18,447 nt of DNA from CAIVAT01 sp964387205 (GTDB taxonomy: Bacteria; Bacteroidota; Bacteroidia; Bacteroidales; FEN-979), in assembly GCA_964387205.1 (NCBI GenBank), contig CAYLVY010000073.1:1-18447 (forward strand), in the 5' to 3' direction. A model generated the notes under the pieces. That model saw nothing but the letters and a program-made list of their open reading frames with translations, searched no databases and was not told the origin of the DNA. The translations under genes were made by a program, and so were the position numbers. Each line of letters opens with the position of its first letter. Within the stretch, counting starts at the first letter, position 1. Positions 1 to 7,477 of this stretch are shown piece by piece.

Positions 1-1500
1 GTATGTCAGAAAACCCCAGTCGGTAAAGTCGAGAATCTGATTTTCCACGGCATCGGCCGATGAACGCAGGATGTGGGCAAAATCATCGCGCGTCAGGGTT
101 CGTGTCTGGTTCCTTTCCGCCCAGCCGGCGATCTGATACAATGGATTTGTTTCAGAAATGCCCTGAATTTTCAGGTACCGTCTCTCTGTATAGTATTGAC
201 CCGACTCAAAAACCACGCGGCTCTCCCTGGTCAGCCCTTTCATCGACTGGATGCTCAGCAGGGAATCGCCCATGGTATAATAAACAGCTTCACAGTAGAT
301 ATCGATATTATGGAATGAATCATACCAGGGAGGGTATCGGATGGCCCGTTCGTCTTTGACCAGAGAAAGTTCCCTGGTTTGGGTGTTATACTGCATCTTT
401 ATTCCGGCATGGTAAAGGGAGTCGGTATCATGATAGATGGTGACCGCCGCGGAGGATGTATTCACCTTTTCCGGGTTGATGACATAAACTGCTGATTCCG
501 CGGTCAGAAAATGCTGACCTTTTCTCTTAAAAAAAAGTTGGGCGCCCCGGTCAGAACTTTGTGTTCCCAGGATAGTTCTTCCCTCCATATTGAATGCCCC
601 TTCATAATCTACATCCTGATACAGCGACGGAATGGAAATTCTGATATTATAGTTGGAAAATTTCGGAAATACAGCTTTGGCAGGAGAGACCTCCTTTTCG
701 ATCTTGTCTTCAATCCTCCCTGACAAAGGTGTCTTCAGATACCTGCGATGAGTAAAGCGCACGGAATCTGCCGAATACCCCGGCAGCCTCATCCTGATCC
801 GGTATTGGGAAAGTTCGGCAAAGACCTCACCCGGGTTTTCGCCGGCCTTACTCCAGTCCACCAACCCACCTTCCCCGGTCCATTCCCTTGTAACCAGGTT
901 GTACACTCCCCGCGTACGGGCAATCCGGATACTGTCTTTTTCACTATAACAGGAAAGATCGGATACGGGAAGCGCTATCAGGGGAGAATCACCCGAAATA
1001 AAAGTGTAAGATCCGGCATGGTGTTTCCATTTGATATTCTGACCGTTATATAGTAGTTTATCCCGAAATAACCACTGTGAAGATTCAATCAACTGCGCAA
1101 ATTGATTTACCGGACCCTCTGTGAGCTGACGGATCATAACCTTATGCCAGGGAAGAAACTGTTCATGGGGCTGAGAGGTGACAAGAAATGTATTAATTAC
1201 CTTGATATAGTTGGAGAAGTCGGGGTACGGCGTGACTTTTTTCTGAACCAGGGCGTTGAAGACGGCATATATAGCCTTTTTCTCATCGTCACTGAAATAG
1301 CGACCTGACCAGTAAGAAAAAAAACGATCCAGGTCCGGTGCAATGATCTTTCTCTCCCCTGTTGTAATCCGACCGAACCACTGGTTCATTTCCACCTCCA
1401 GCCTGGTGGAATCACCTGAAAAAGAGGTGAACTCCTGCCCCTCCGTGCTGCTGATCCCAAAGAACAGCAGCAACAGAGATAAAACTGCGGTCAGGCGCAT
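1..1500 (-). CDS. Large exported protein of unknown function (N-terminal 500 residues, cut by the window edge)
   Basis: An uninterrupted minus-strand reading frame runs from an ATG at 1500 to base 1, giving 500 codons with no stop, so the C-terminal part lies outside the window. The protein begins MRLTAVLSLLLLFFGISS, a clear Sec signal peptide with a basic start, a hydrophobic core and a Gln near the likely cleavage site, and no lipobox cysteine. The mature part is rich in aromatic and charged residues and has no membrane segment or catalytic motif that I recognise. The region near residues 53-126 looks mostly alpha-helical. The later part, from about residue 195, resembles beta-rich modules. 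An alternative ATG at 1518 overlaps the prmA stop codon as TAATG and would add MTDFVN. I prefer 1500 because it gives the better signal peptide, but coupling from 1518 is possible. Probably periplasmic or outer-membrane; function unknown. Confidence 0.8.
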   Translation of the reverse strand, partial: MRLTAVLSLLLLFFGISSTEGQEFTSFSGDSTRLEVEMNQWFGRITTGERKIIAPDLDRFFSYWSGRYFSDDEKKAIYAVFNALVQKKVTPYPDFSNYIKVINTFLVTSQPHEQFLPWHKVMIRQLTEGPVNQFAQLIESSQWLFRDKLLYNGQNIKWKHHAGSYTFISGDSPLIALPVSDLSCYSEKDSIRIARTRGVYNLVTREWTGEGGLVDWSKAGENPGEVFAELSQYRIRMRLPGYSADSVRFTHRRYLKTPLSGRIEDKIEKEVSPAKAVFPKFSNYNIRISIPSLYQDVDYEGAFNMEGRTILGTQSSDRGAQLFFKRKGQHFLTAESAVYVINPEKVNTSSAAVTIYHDTDSLYHAGIKMQYNTQTRELSLVKDERAIRYPPWYDSFHNIDIYCEAVYYTMGDSLLSIQSMKGLTRESRVVFESGQYYTERRYLKIQGISETNPLYQIAGWAERNQTRTLTRDDFAHILRSSADAVENQILDFTDWGFLTY

Positions 1501-1517
1501 ATTGACAAAGTCTGTCA

Positions 1518-2345
1518 TTATGTTGCATATTTTATTCCTACCCATGACTGGTCTGCAGAATAACCGACCAGGTGGAGGCCGCACCCTGTCGCGGTTTCAT
1601 GGATAACCGGAATATCTTCCCCGTAAAACCCGCTCATCAGCAACACCCCGTCTTTCTTCAGGAATTGTGAATAATACGGTATATCAGCCATCAGCACGTT
1701 GCGGTTTATATTGGCCGTGATAATATCGAATTTCTCAGCCGGAATATTGCCAACATCCCCGAGGATCACCTCTATGTCGGACTGGTTGTTCCTGTCCCTG
1801 TTTTCGATGGCATTCCGGTATGCCCATTCATCATTATCGATGGCTACCACCCTTGCAGCACCCATCAAAGATGCGAGAATAGCCAGGACAGCCGTACCGC
1901 ATCCCATATCGAGGAGGGTTTTCGCTTTCATTTCCTCTTTGAGCAGCATGCTGATCATCAGACAGGTTGTCGCATGATGTGCGGTCCCGAACGACATTTT
2001 GGGTTCGATCACAATTTCATAGGGTACATTACCAACTGCAGGATGGAAAGGGGCCCGGATATGACACAATCCGCCAACCGTAACGGCTTCGTAGTTTTCC
2101 TCCCAGATGGCATTCCAGTTTTCGGGTGGAACCTGCCGGATGGCATAGGCAGGCGGATCATCCACCGGCAGTGTGGCAAACAATTCACTGACTGCTGACT
2201 CCCTGAACTCCTGTTCAGGGCAGTAGGACCACAATCCACCTTCCGTTTCCTGAAAACTCTCAAATCCCAGTTCTCCCAGGAAAGCCACCAATATTTCAGC
2301 GTCGAGACCTTTCAGGTCAGGAACGGACAATTCAATATAATTCAT
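1518..2345 (-). CDS. prmA: Ribosomal protein L11 methyltransferase PrmA
   Basis: This 275-residue protein is a class I SAM-dependent methyltransferase that, by family, trimethylates ribosomal protein L11 in the cytoplasm. The SAM-binding motif I is LLDMGCGTAVLAI at about residues 144-156, followed by the acidic VVAIDND at 167-172. The PrmA-specific segment PKMSFGTAHHATT (115-127) corresponds to the usual PGMAFGTGxHxTT, and ANINRNVL (211-218) corresponds to the NxxxN catalytic-region motif. The N-terminal 80 residues match the small L11-recognition domain. The ATG at 2345 lies three bases past the tpiA stop codon, so the gene is probably co-transcribed and translationally coupled with tpiA. 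Length is slightly shorter than the E. coli protein, as usual for Bacteroidota. The downstream secreted-protein gene starts at or just beyond its stop codon. Confidence 0.95.
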   Translation of the reverse strand: MNYIELSVPDLKGLDAEILVAFLGELGFESFQETEGGLWSYCPEQEFRESAVSELFATLPVDDPPAYAIRQVPPENWNAIWEENYEAVTVGGLCHIRAPFHPAVGNVPYEIVIEPKMSFGTAHHATTCLMISMLLKEEMKAKTLLDMGCGTAVLAILASLMGAARVVAIDNDEWAYRNAIENRDRNNQSDIEVILGDVGNIPAEKFDIITANINRNVLMADIPYYSQFLKKDGVLLMSGFYGEDIPVIHETATGCGLHLVGYSADQSWVGIKYAT

Positions 2346-2348
2346 TCA

Positions 2349-3107
2349 TTATAATGATTTGACGATGGACATGAACTCTTCAGGTTTCAGGGAGGCTCCA
2401 CCGATTAATCCACCATCCACATCGGCCTGGGCGAACAGTTCGGCGGCGTTTTTGGAATTGCAACTGCCGCCATAAAGAATTGTAGTTTCAAGGGCAGCCT
2501 CCTCACCATACCGACCTGACACCAGGCTACGGATAAAATGGTGCATTTCCTGCGCTTGCTCCGGTGTGGCATTGATCCCGGTGCCGATGGCCCAAACCGG
2601 TTCATAGGCGATGACGACCGCTGCGAAAGACTCCGGGGCAAGGTGGAATAGTGAATCCTCCAGTTGTTTGCGGACTACCTCCTGATGAAGTCCTGCCTCC
2701 CGTTCAGCCAGCACCTCGCCGCAGCAAAATATTGGTTTGACACCATTGCGCAGCAATGAATCAACCTTTTCCTTCAGAAACCCATGGGATTCCTTGAAAT
2801 ACTGCCGCCTTTCGGAATGGCCGACAATGCACCAGGATACAAGCAATTCCCCCAGCATGAGCGGACTGATCTCACCGGTAAAGGCTCCTGAATCTGCCGG
2901 ATAGACGTTCTGAGCACCCACGCTGAACCTTGACTCCTGAGAAACATCGGTGGCCATCTCCAGATATATGAAAGGAGGGCAAAGCACCACTTCGGCATGG
3001 TCCAGTTCAACATCATCAAGGGCATCGGCGATCTCGGTGATCAGGGTCTCGGCTTCGGAAAAAGTTTTGTTCATCTTCCAGTTTCCGGCTACTATTCTTC
3101 TTCTCAT
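2349..3107 (-). CDS. tpiA: Triosephosphate isomerase
   Basis: TpiA interconverts dihydroxyacetone phosphate and glyceraldehyde 3-phosphate in glycolysis and gluconeogenesis. The 252-residue product has all the family signatures: RRIVAGNWKMN at the start with Asn9 and Lys11 in the active site, the electrophile His97 in VGHSERR, the catalytic base Glu169 in AYEPVWAIGTG, which leads into the mobile loop 6, and the phosphate-binding LYGGS (211-215) and GGLIGGASL (232-240). The frame extends 20 codons upstream to 3167, but those residues do not resemble TIM. The ATG at 3107 places the conserved N-terminus correctly. It sits 62 bases after the ABC permease gene and just before prmA. I found no convincing promoter in that 62-base gap. 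Confidence 0.97.
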   Translation of the reverse strand: MRRRIVAGNWKMNKTFSEAETLITEIADALDDVELDHAEVVLCPPFIYLEMATDVSQESRFSVGAQNVYPADSGAFTGEISPLMLGELLVSWCIVGHSERRQYFKESHGFLKEKVDSLLRNGVKPIFCCGEVLAEREAGLHQEVVRKQLEDSLFHLAPESFAAVVIAYEPVWAIGTGINATPEQAQEMHHFIRSLVSGRYGEEAALETTILYGGSCNSKNAAELFAQADVDGGLIGGASLKPEEFMSIVKSL

Positions 3108-3169
3108 ATCATTTTTGTTTAAACAGATATAACGCATGTTACAAAGGAATATTCTGATACAATCCAACT

Positions 3170-4258
3170 TTAAATCCCCTGCCCTGTTCTGACCCTTGGA
3201 TCAAGTATTCCATAGATAATATCAACCAATATATTGATAATTACAAGAATAACTGAAATGAACAACACAGCTCCCATCACAACCGGAAAATCATATTTAT
3301 CCAATGCGTTGACCATTACCAAACCTATCCCTTTCCAGTCGAAAACAAATTCGACAAAAACAGCCCCGGACAACAGCGAGGCAAACCATCCCGAGCTGGC
3401 AGTAACCACAGGGTTCAGGGCATTTTTCAGGGCATGACGGAAAAGAATGCGGCTGCGGCTCAAACCCTTGGCCCGGGCTGTCCGGATATAGTCCTGCGTG
3501 AAAACATCGAGCAATGAGTTGCGGGTCAGCCCCGCGATGACCGCCAACGGCCTGATTCCCAAAGTAAAGGCTGGGAGGATGATATTCTTCCACTCGAAAT
3601 AGGTACCGGCTCCGAAATCGTCCACAGCCACCAGGCTTCCTGACATGCTCAGGCCGGTAATCCCGGCCAGGAGAAAAGCGAAAATCCAGGCATGAAGAAT
3701 GGCCACGAAAAATGAAGGCAATGACATCCCCAGCACTGAAATAACCAGTGACAACTTGTCAATCCATGAATTTTTATAAACCGCGCACAGGATCCCGATA
3801 CCGATGCCGGCTATGACGGCAAAAACCATTGAGACCAATGCAAGTACGAGGGTATTAACAAATCCTTCGGAAAGGATCTCCGATACTTCCCTTTTGGTCT
3901 GGTATGATCGCCGGAGCCAGGGCGATTTTAATATGACTTCGCAGGAGCCTGTCGTGATGATTGTCAGTGTTTTGCCCAGCACTGACTTTTCACGAAACCA
4001 ATGGCTGTCCCGATCCTGAACATTGTACAGGGAGATTGGCGAAAGGTCATTCAGATAGTTCAGGAACTGTACCAGGAGGGGTTTATCCCTACCCAGATCC
4101 CGGTTGATGATCTCCACGGAGGCTTTGTCTGCGCGTTGTCCCAGCATCATCCTTGCCGGATCGCCGGGAAGGATATTGAACAGAAAGAAGACCACGATCA
4201 CTACTCCTGTCAGGACCAATATACCGTACCAAAGTCGCTTCAGAAGGAACTTTCCCAC
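3170..4258 (-). CDS. Dpp/Opp-type ABC transporter permease, DppB-like
   Basis: A 362-residue inner-membrane permease of the peptide/nickel ABC importer family (BPD_transp_1). The N-terminal helix (about 9-30) is followed by PGDPARMMLG, a DppB/OppB hallmark, then a long extracytoplasmic stretch (about 31-132). Further helices lie near 133-160, 168-198, 227-245, 290-305 and 325-350. The cytoplasmic EAA-type loop that contacts the ATPase is clear at DYIRTARAKGLSRSRILFRH (256-275). Start MGKFLLKRLWYGI is the family's usual start. No partner permease, ATPase or binding protein is in the window, so its substrate cannot be named and the partners must be elsewhere. It sits 25 bases after the DoxX-like gene, in the same direction, which suggests one operon. 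Confidence 0.9.
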   Translation of the reverse strand: MGKFLLKRLWYGILVLTGVVIVVFFLFNILPGDPARMMLGQRADKASVEIINRDLGRDKPLLVQFLNYLNDLSPISLYNVQDRDSHWFREKSVLGKTLTIITTGSCEVILKSPWLRRSYQTKREVSEILSEGFVNTLVLALVSMVFAVIAGIGIGILCAVYKNSWIDKLSLVISVLGMSLPSFFVAILHAWIFAFLLAGITGLSMSGSLVAVDDFGAGTYFEWKNIILPAFTLGIRPLAVIAGLTRNSLLDVFTQDYIRTARAKGLSRSRILFRHALKNALNPVVTASSGWFASLLSGAVFVEFVFDWKGIGLVMVNALDKYDFPVVMGAVLFISVILVIINILVDIIYGILDPRVRTGQGI

Positions 4259-4283
4259 AGGATTACCTTATTAATCCGATCAC

Positions 4284-5393
4284 TCAGTATTTCAAATATT
4301 CTGCTTTTACATCTTCATAGGATGGGAAGTCACGAAAAGCCCATTTCTCAATCACCACACCGTTCCTGATAAGGATCAGTCCGGGGTTGGACCTTACCAT
4401 CGCTTTCAGCACCACATCATCGGCTGTGTAAAAATCAAAAGCGGCTCCGTTGTTAATGCGGAACTGCCTTATTTCGGGGTAGGAATTACTGGTCAGACAG
4501 AAGAAAAAATAGCCGTCGGCTGCCGCTTTTTTCGCGAAGGGGAGCATTTTCAAAAAACCTTCCCGGCTGGCTTTTCCGAGGTCATAGGCGACGAGGATAA
4601 ACTGATAATCCACATTATCGTAAACAACGGAAGTAAGATCATTACCATTCTCATCTTCGACGCGCAGGTTCATACTCTGATCGCCGTTGGGGTCAACCAC
4701 CCGCTGACTTTGGAATATCCACCGGGATAACCATACCGAATCGTTCCATGGATAGTTCGGAGAGATGTATTCTTTCTCTTCACCGGTCAGAATATTTTTA
4801 TAGGTGACATAAAAGATGACCGGGGAATCCCCCTGCTTTTTCACATTATTACCCACTTTCCAGTCCATAAAATCTATAATGGGCAGGTGACGGTAACAGT
4901 AAAGCGAAAGTGAGGTGAAAGCGATGATGGTCAGCACCAGCAGCGATATCTCTCCATTTTCACGGAGGGGGCTTTTAAATTGATTCCGCCAGATAAAAAC
5001 CGGTACTACGAGGGCCATCAGTACAAGGTTTTTCAGAGATGTCTGCAGATTGGTAATCTTGAATGCATCACCGAAACATCCGCAATCAGGTACAAGGTTA
5101 TAAACCGCATCAAAAAAGGTGAGGATGGTGAAGAATGTCATCATGGGTAATAACACCCATACCAGTTTTTTAATCCAAAGGTTAAAAAGCATGGATATGC
5201 CGAGTACAAATTCGAGGACACAGAGAAAAACTGTAAAGTAAAGGCTGGCCGGCATCATCCATGGAATGCCGAAAACGTTAAAATAGTCATTCATCCGGTA
5301 AACTGTCCCCAATGGATCAATCCCTTTGACGAATCCGGAATAGACAAAGACCAGTCCGATCAGGATCCTGAAAAGTGTTCTAAGCAATTTCAT
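4284..5393 (-). CDS. DoxX/MauE-like membrane protein with thioredoxin-like C-terminal domain (BT_3928 family)
   Basis: A 369-residue protein whose first half is a DoxX/MauE-type membrane domain with helices near residues 5-22, 50-68, 76-95, 120-136 and 149-166. The N-terminal RILIGLVFVYSGFVKGIDP is the classic DoxX opening, and PDCGCFGDAF (102-111) carries the CxC pair seen in MauE-like proteins that are linked to thiol redox chemistry. The soluble C-terminal half (about 190-369) looks like a thioredoxin/AhpC-type fold: a strand IFYVTY, then QFILVAYDL, then a closing NPGLILIRNGVVIEKW. It lacks a CxxC active site. This architecture matches Bacteroidales proteins such as BT_3928, usually found beside DUF1599 and tpiA, as here. 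A TTG at 5399 extends the frame, but the ATG at 5393 fits better. It overlaps the upstream gene by 14 bases, a sign of coupled translation. Biochemical role unknown. Confidence 0.85.
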   Translation of the reverse strand: MKLLRTLFRILIGLVFVYSGFVKGIDPLGTVYRMNDYFNVFGIPWMMPASLYFTVFLCVLEFVLGISMLFNLWIKKLVWVLLPMMTFFTILTFFDAVYNLVPDCGCFGDAFKITNLQTSLKNLVLMALVVPVFIWRNQFKSPLRENGEISLLVLTIIAFTSLSLYCYRHLPIIDFMDWKVGNNVKKQGDSPVIFYVTYKNILTGEEKEYISPNYPWNDSVWLSRWIFQSQRVVDPNGDQSMNLRVEDENGNDLTSVVYDNVDYQFILVAYDLGKASREGFLKMLPFAKKAAADGYFFFCLTSNSYPEIRQFRINNGAAFDFYTADDVVLKAMVRSNPGLILIRNGVVIEKWAFRDFPSYEDVKAEYLKY

Positions 5394-5946
5394 TGTCAAG
5401 TTTAATTAAAGCAAAAACCGAGTAGTTGATAATATCGTGGTAATTGGCGTCCACTCCTTCAGAGATGTGAGTCTTCCCCTGATTATCCTCAATTTGTTTG
5501 ATTCTCAATAATTTCATAAGAATGATATCGGTCAGGGAACTGCGGCGCATATTGCGCCAGGCTTCCCCGTAGTCATGATTCTTATCGGACATCAGCCTGA
5601 AGGTATCATGGGTAACGCGATCATAAGTAGTGAGTGCTTCGGCGGAAAGGAACAGGTTCGGATCGCCTGGCCCCATTTCGAGCTGGATCAGGGCGATGAC
5701 GGAGTAGTTGATGATTCCGATATATTCAGGGCGAATACCCTCCCTGATCAGTTGTACCCCGGTATCTTCAAAACTCCTGATGCGTTGGGCCTTGATATAG
5801 ATCTGATCGGTCAGCGAAGGGGTTCTCAGAATTCTCCATGCAGGGCCGTAATCCTTCAGTTTCGTCTCAAACAGATCACGGCATTCGGATATAACCTGCT
5901 TGTATTCAGCTTCTGTACCATTGCGGTTCACCTGGTTTTCCGCCAT
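5380..5946 (-). CDS. DUF1599 protein with two tandem copies of the domain
   Basis: A 188-residue soluble protein built from two copies of one domain, at about residues 22-90 and 114-185. The copies align at an offset of about 93: KDYGPAW with HDYGEAW, PSLTDQIYIKAQRIRSFED with SSLTDIILMKLLRIKQIED, and GIINYSVIALIQLE with DIINYSVFALIKLD. This matches the Pfam DUF1599 family (PF07659), which I recall as also being described as a nucleotide-modification-associated domain; its activity is not established. The conserved Asp, Tyr and Glu positions suggest an all-alpha fold, possibly related to nucleotide pyrophosphohydrolases, but that is inference. It is the first gene of the minus-strand block and overlaps the DoxX-like gene by 14 bases. 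The same pairing is common in Bacteroidales. No signal peptide or membrane segment is seen. Confidence 0.88.
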   Translation of the reverse strand: MAENQVNRNGTEAEYKQVISECRDLFETKLKDYGPAWRILRTPSLTDQIYIKAQRIRSFEDTGVQLIREGIRPEYIGIINYSVIALIQLEMGPGDPNLFLSAEALTTYDRVTHDTFRLMSDKNHDYGEAWRNMRRSSLTDIILMKLLRIKQIEDNQGKTHISEGVDANYHDIINYSVFALIKLDNEIA

Positions 5947-5965
5947 ATTAGTCAGTTTGGGGTGG

Positions 5966-5973
5966 TAAAATTA
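5966..5973 (-). promoter_or_regulatory. Possible -7 box for the DUF1599 operon
   Basis: Read on the minus strand, the bases are TAATTTTA, one base off the Bacteroidota TAnnTTTG -7 consensus, about 20 bases upstream of the DUF1599 start. No TTTG-like -33 element stands at the right distance, so this is only a candidate. Confidence 0.3.
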
Positions 5974-6052
5974 CATAAAATTTCTGATGGTCTCCTCCGG
6001 GATTTGCTTCTTTGTTGGCTACTGTAAGGGTTCTGAGAACATGGATCAGTCT

Positions 6053-6083
6053 GTTGATTTCCTGCAGATTTATATTATTTTTG
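6053..6083 (+). promoter_or_regulatory. Bacteroidota-type sigma-ABfr promoter for mscL
   Basis: GTTG at 6053-6056 (TTTG consensus -33 element), a 19-base spacer, and TATTTTTG at 6076-6083 (exact TAnnTTTG -7 element) form a near-consensus Bacteroidota housekeeping promoter. The expected transcription start near 6090 leaves a leader of about 16 bases before the mscL ATG at 6106. It points away from the DUF1599 operon, so the 5947-6105 gap is a divergent promoter region. Confidence 0.6.
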
Positions 6084-6105
6084 CAAAACACTAAAAACTA
6101 CAACT

Positions 6106-6531
6106 ATGAAAATGCTCAAAGAATTCAAGGAGTTTGCCATGCGTGGCAACGTTATCGATCTGGCGGTTGGTGTGATCATCGGAGCCGCGTTTGGAAAAGT
6201 TATCGCTTCCCTGGTTAATGATGTCATTATGCCCCCCATCGGATTACTGGTTGGCGGCATGGATTTCAAAGATATTGTCGTTACACTGCGCGCTGCAGAA
6301 CTGGATCCGGCTACTCAGGCTATCCTGAAAGAAGCCGTTACCATCAACCTGGGAAATTTCATCCAGACACTCGTCGATTTCACCATCGTAGCCTTTGCCA
6401 TTTTCATGATGATCAAAGCGGTTAACAAAGTCACCATGAAGAAAGAAGAATCTGCCCCTCCCCCAGCCCCTCCGGCACCGACAAAAGACCAGGAATTGCT
6501 CACAGAAATCAGGGACCTGTTAAAAAAGTAA
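6106..6531 (+). CDS. mscL: Large-conductance mechanosensitive channel MscL
   Basis: MscL forms a homopentameric inner-membrane pore that opens under membrane tension and releases solutes during hypo-osmotic shock. The 141-residue product starts with the amphipathic MLKEFKEFAMRGNVIDLAVG, the family signature. TM1 spans about 16-44 with the pore-lining GVIIGAAFGKVIASLV, then the periplasmic loop, then TM2 about 84-107 ending in MIKAVNK. A proline/alanine linker (SAPPPAPPAP) leads to the C-terminal helix DQELLTEIRDLLKK, which forms the cytoplasmic bundle. A second ATG two codons in (6112) is a possible alternative start. It is the first gene after the promoter at 6053-6083 and lies 20 bases before the DUF3078 gene. 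Confidence 0.97.
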   Translation: MKMLKEFKEFAMRGNVIDLAVGVIIGAAFGKVIASLVNDVIMPPIGLLVGGMDFKDIVVTLRAAELDPATQAILKEAVTINLGNFIQTLVDFTIVAFAIFMMIKAVNKVTMKKEESAPPPAPPAPTKDQELLTEIRDLLKK

Positions 6532-6551
6532 TCACCGGAAAACGAAAAGAG

Positions 6552-7475
6552 ATGAAAAAATATTCATTGATGTTTATTGGCGCACTCTTCGTTCTTGCCA
6601 CTGGAACAAGCGCCCAGGATATCCAGAAAGTTGCAAAAGCCAAATCAGAAGTCCTTACCGGTGCGCCGGCCGACACATCAAAAAAGGCCTGGCTGATCCA
6701 TGGGACCGGATCCATTCTGTTTGCTCAGTCATCCTTCAGCAATTGGTCTGCAGGGGGGCAAAACTCCATCGGGCTTGCCACTTTTTTCAATCTAAAGGCA
6801 AACTATAAGAAAAACAAGCACATGTGGGCCAATACGGTCGATCTCGGTTATGGATTCAACATCCTGGGAAAACTCGATGCAGAGAACTATACCAAGACGA
6901 ACGATAAAATTGAGCTTACCTCTGCTTACGGATATGAACTGCATAAAAATAAAAAATGGTATGTGACCTTACTGGCCAACTTCAGGACCCAATTTGATAA
7001 TGGTTATGAGTATAAAAAAGATGCCGAAAACGTGCTGATGTCAACCTTCATGACCCCGGGCTATCTGGTAGCCGGTATCGGCATCACCTATTCTCCCGTC
7101 AACTGGTTCAACGCTTACCTCTCACCCGCCTCCGGCAGGTTTACATTTGTAACCGACCAGCGTTTCATCGATATGGGCGCATTCGGAGTGGAAAAAGGAA
7201 AAAGCTGGCGAGGCGAATTCGGGCCCTATATGCGGATGGACCTGAACAGGGATATCATGACCAACGTCAATCTTGCTTCAACCCTTGAACTCTTTTCGGA
7301 TTACCTCAACCATTTCGGCAACATCGATGTCAACTGGAGTCTGCTGCTCAGCATGAAAGTGAACAAGTGGCTATCGGCTTCCCTGCAAGCGCAGTTGCTG
7401 TATGATGACGATGTCATTCAGCGGACCCAGTTCAAGGAAATATTCGGAATCGGACTGACTTATAAACTGAATTAA
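6552..7475 (+). CDS. DUF3078 outer-membrane beta-barrel-type protein
   Basis: A 307-residue exported protein with a signal peptide (MKKYSLMFIGALFVLATGTSA, cleavage before Gln22) and no lipobox. After a short linker the mature protein alternates hydrophobic and polar residues with many aromatics, typical of outer-membrane beta strands. Examples are SSFSNWSAGGQNSIGLATFF, HMWANTVDLGYGFNILG and WYVTLLANFRTQFDNGY. The SNWSAGGQNS element and the layout match DUF3078 (PF11276), a Bacteroidota family of unknown function. The C-terminus FGIGLTYKLN ends in a beta-strand-like pattern that fits insertion by the BAM complex. A purine-rich AAAAGAG precedes the ATG. It follows mscL by 20 bases and precedes the small anchored protein by two bases, so all three are probably one transcript. 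Role unknown. Confidence 0.87.
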   Translation: MKKYSLMFIGALFVLATGTSAQDIQKVAKAKSEVLTGAPADTSKKAWLIHGTGSILFAQSSFSNWSAGGQNSIGLATFFNLKANYKKNKHMWANTVDLGYGFNILGKLDAENYTKTNDKIELTSAYGYELHKNKKWYVTLLANFRTQFDNGYEYKKDAENVLMSTFMTPGYLVAGIGITYSPVNWFNAYLSPASGRFTFVTDQRFIDMGAFGVEKGKSWRGEFGPYMRMDLNRDIMTNVNLASTLELFSDYLNHFGNIDVNWSLLLSMKVNKWLSASLQAQLLYDDDVIQRTQFKEIFGIGLTYKLN

Positions 7476-7477
7476 CC

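Noticed and set aside
60..1606. Several plus-strand open frames of 68-101 codons across the left edge
   Set aside because: They overlap, in antisense, an unbroken 500-codon minus-strand frame that starts with a clear signal peptide, and none has a recognisable domain or good start context.
5947..6105. Small RNA or riboswitch in the divergent gap
   Set aside because: The 159 bases contain promoter-like elements at both ends, but I found no strong stem-loop with a T-run and no known riboswitch core.
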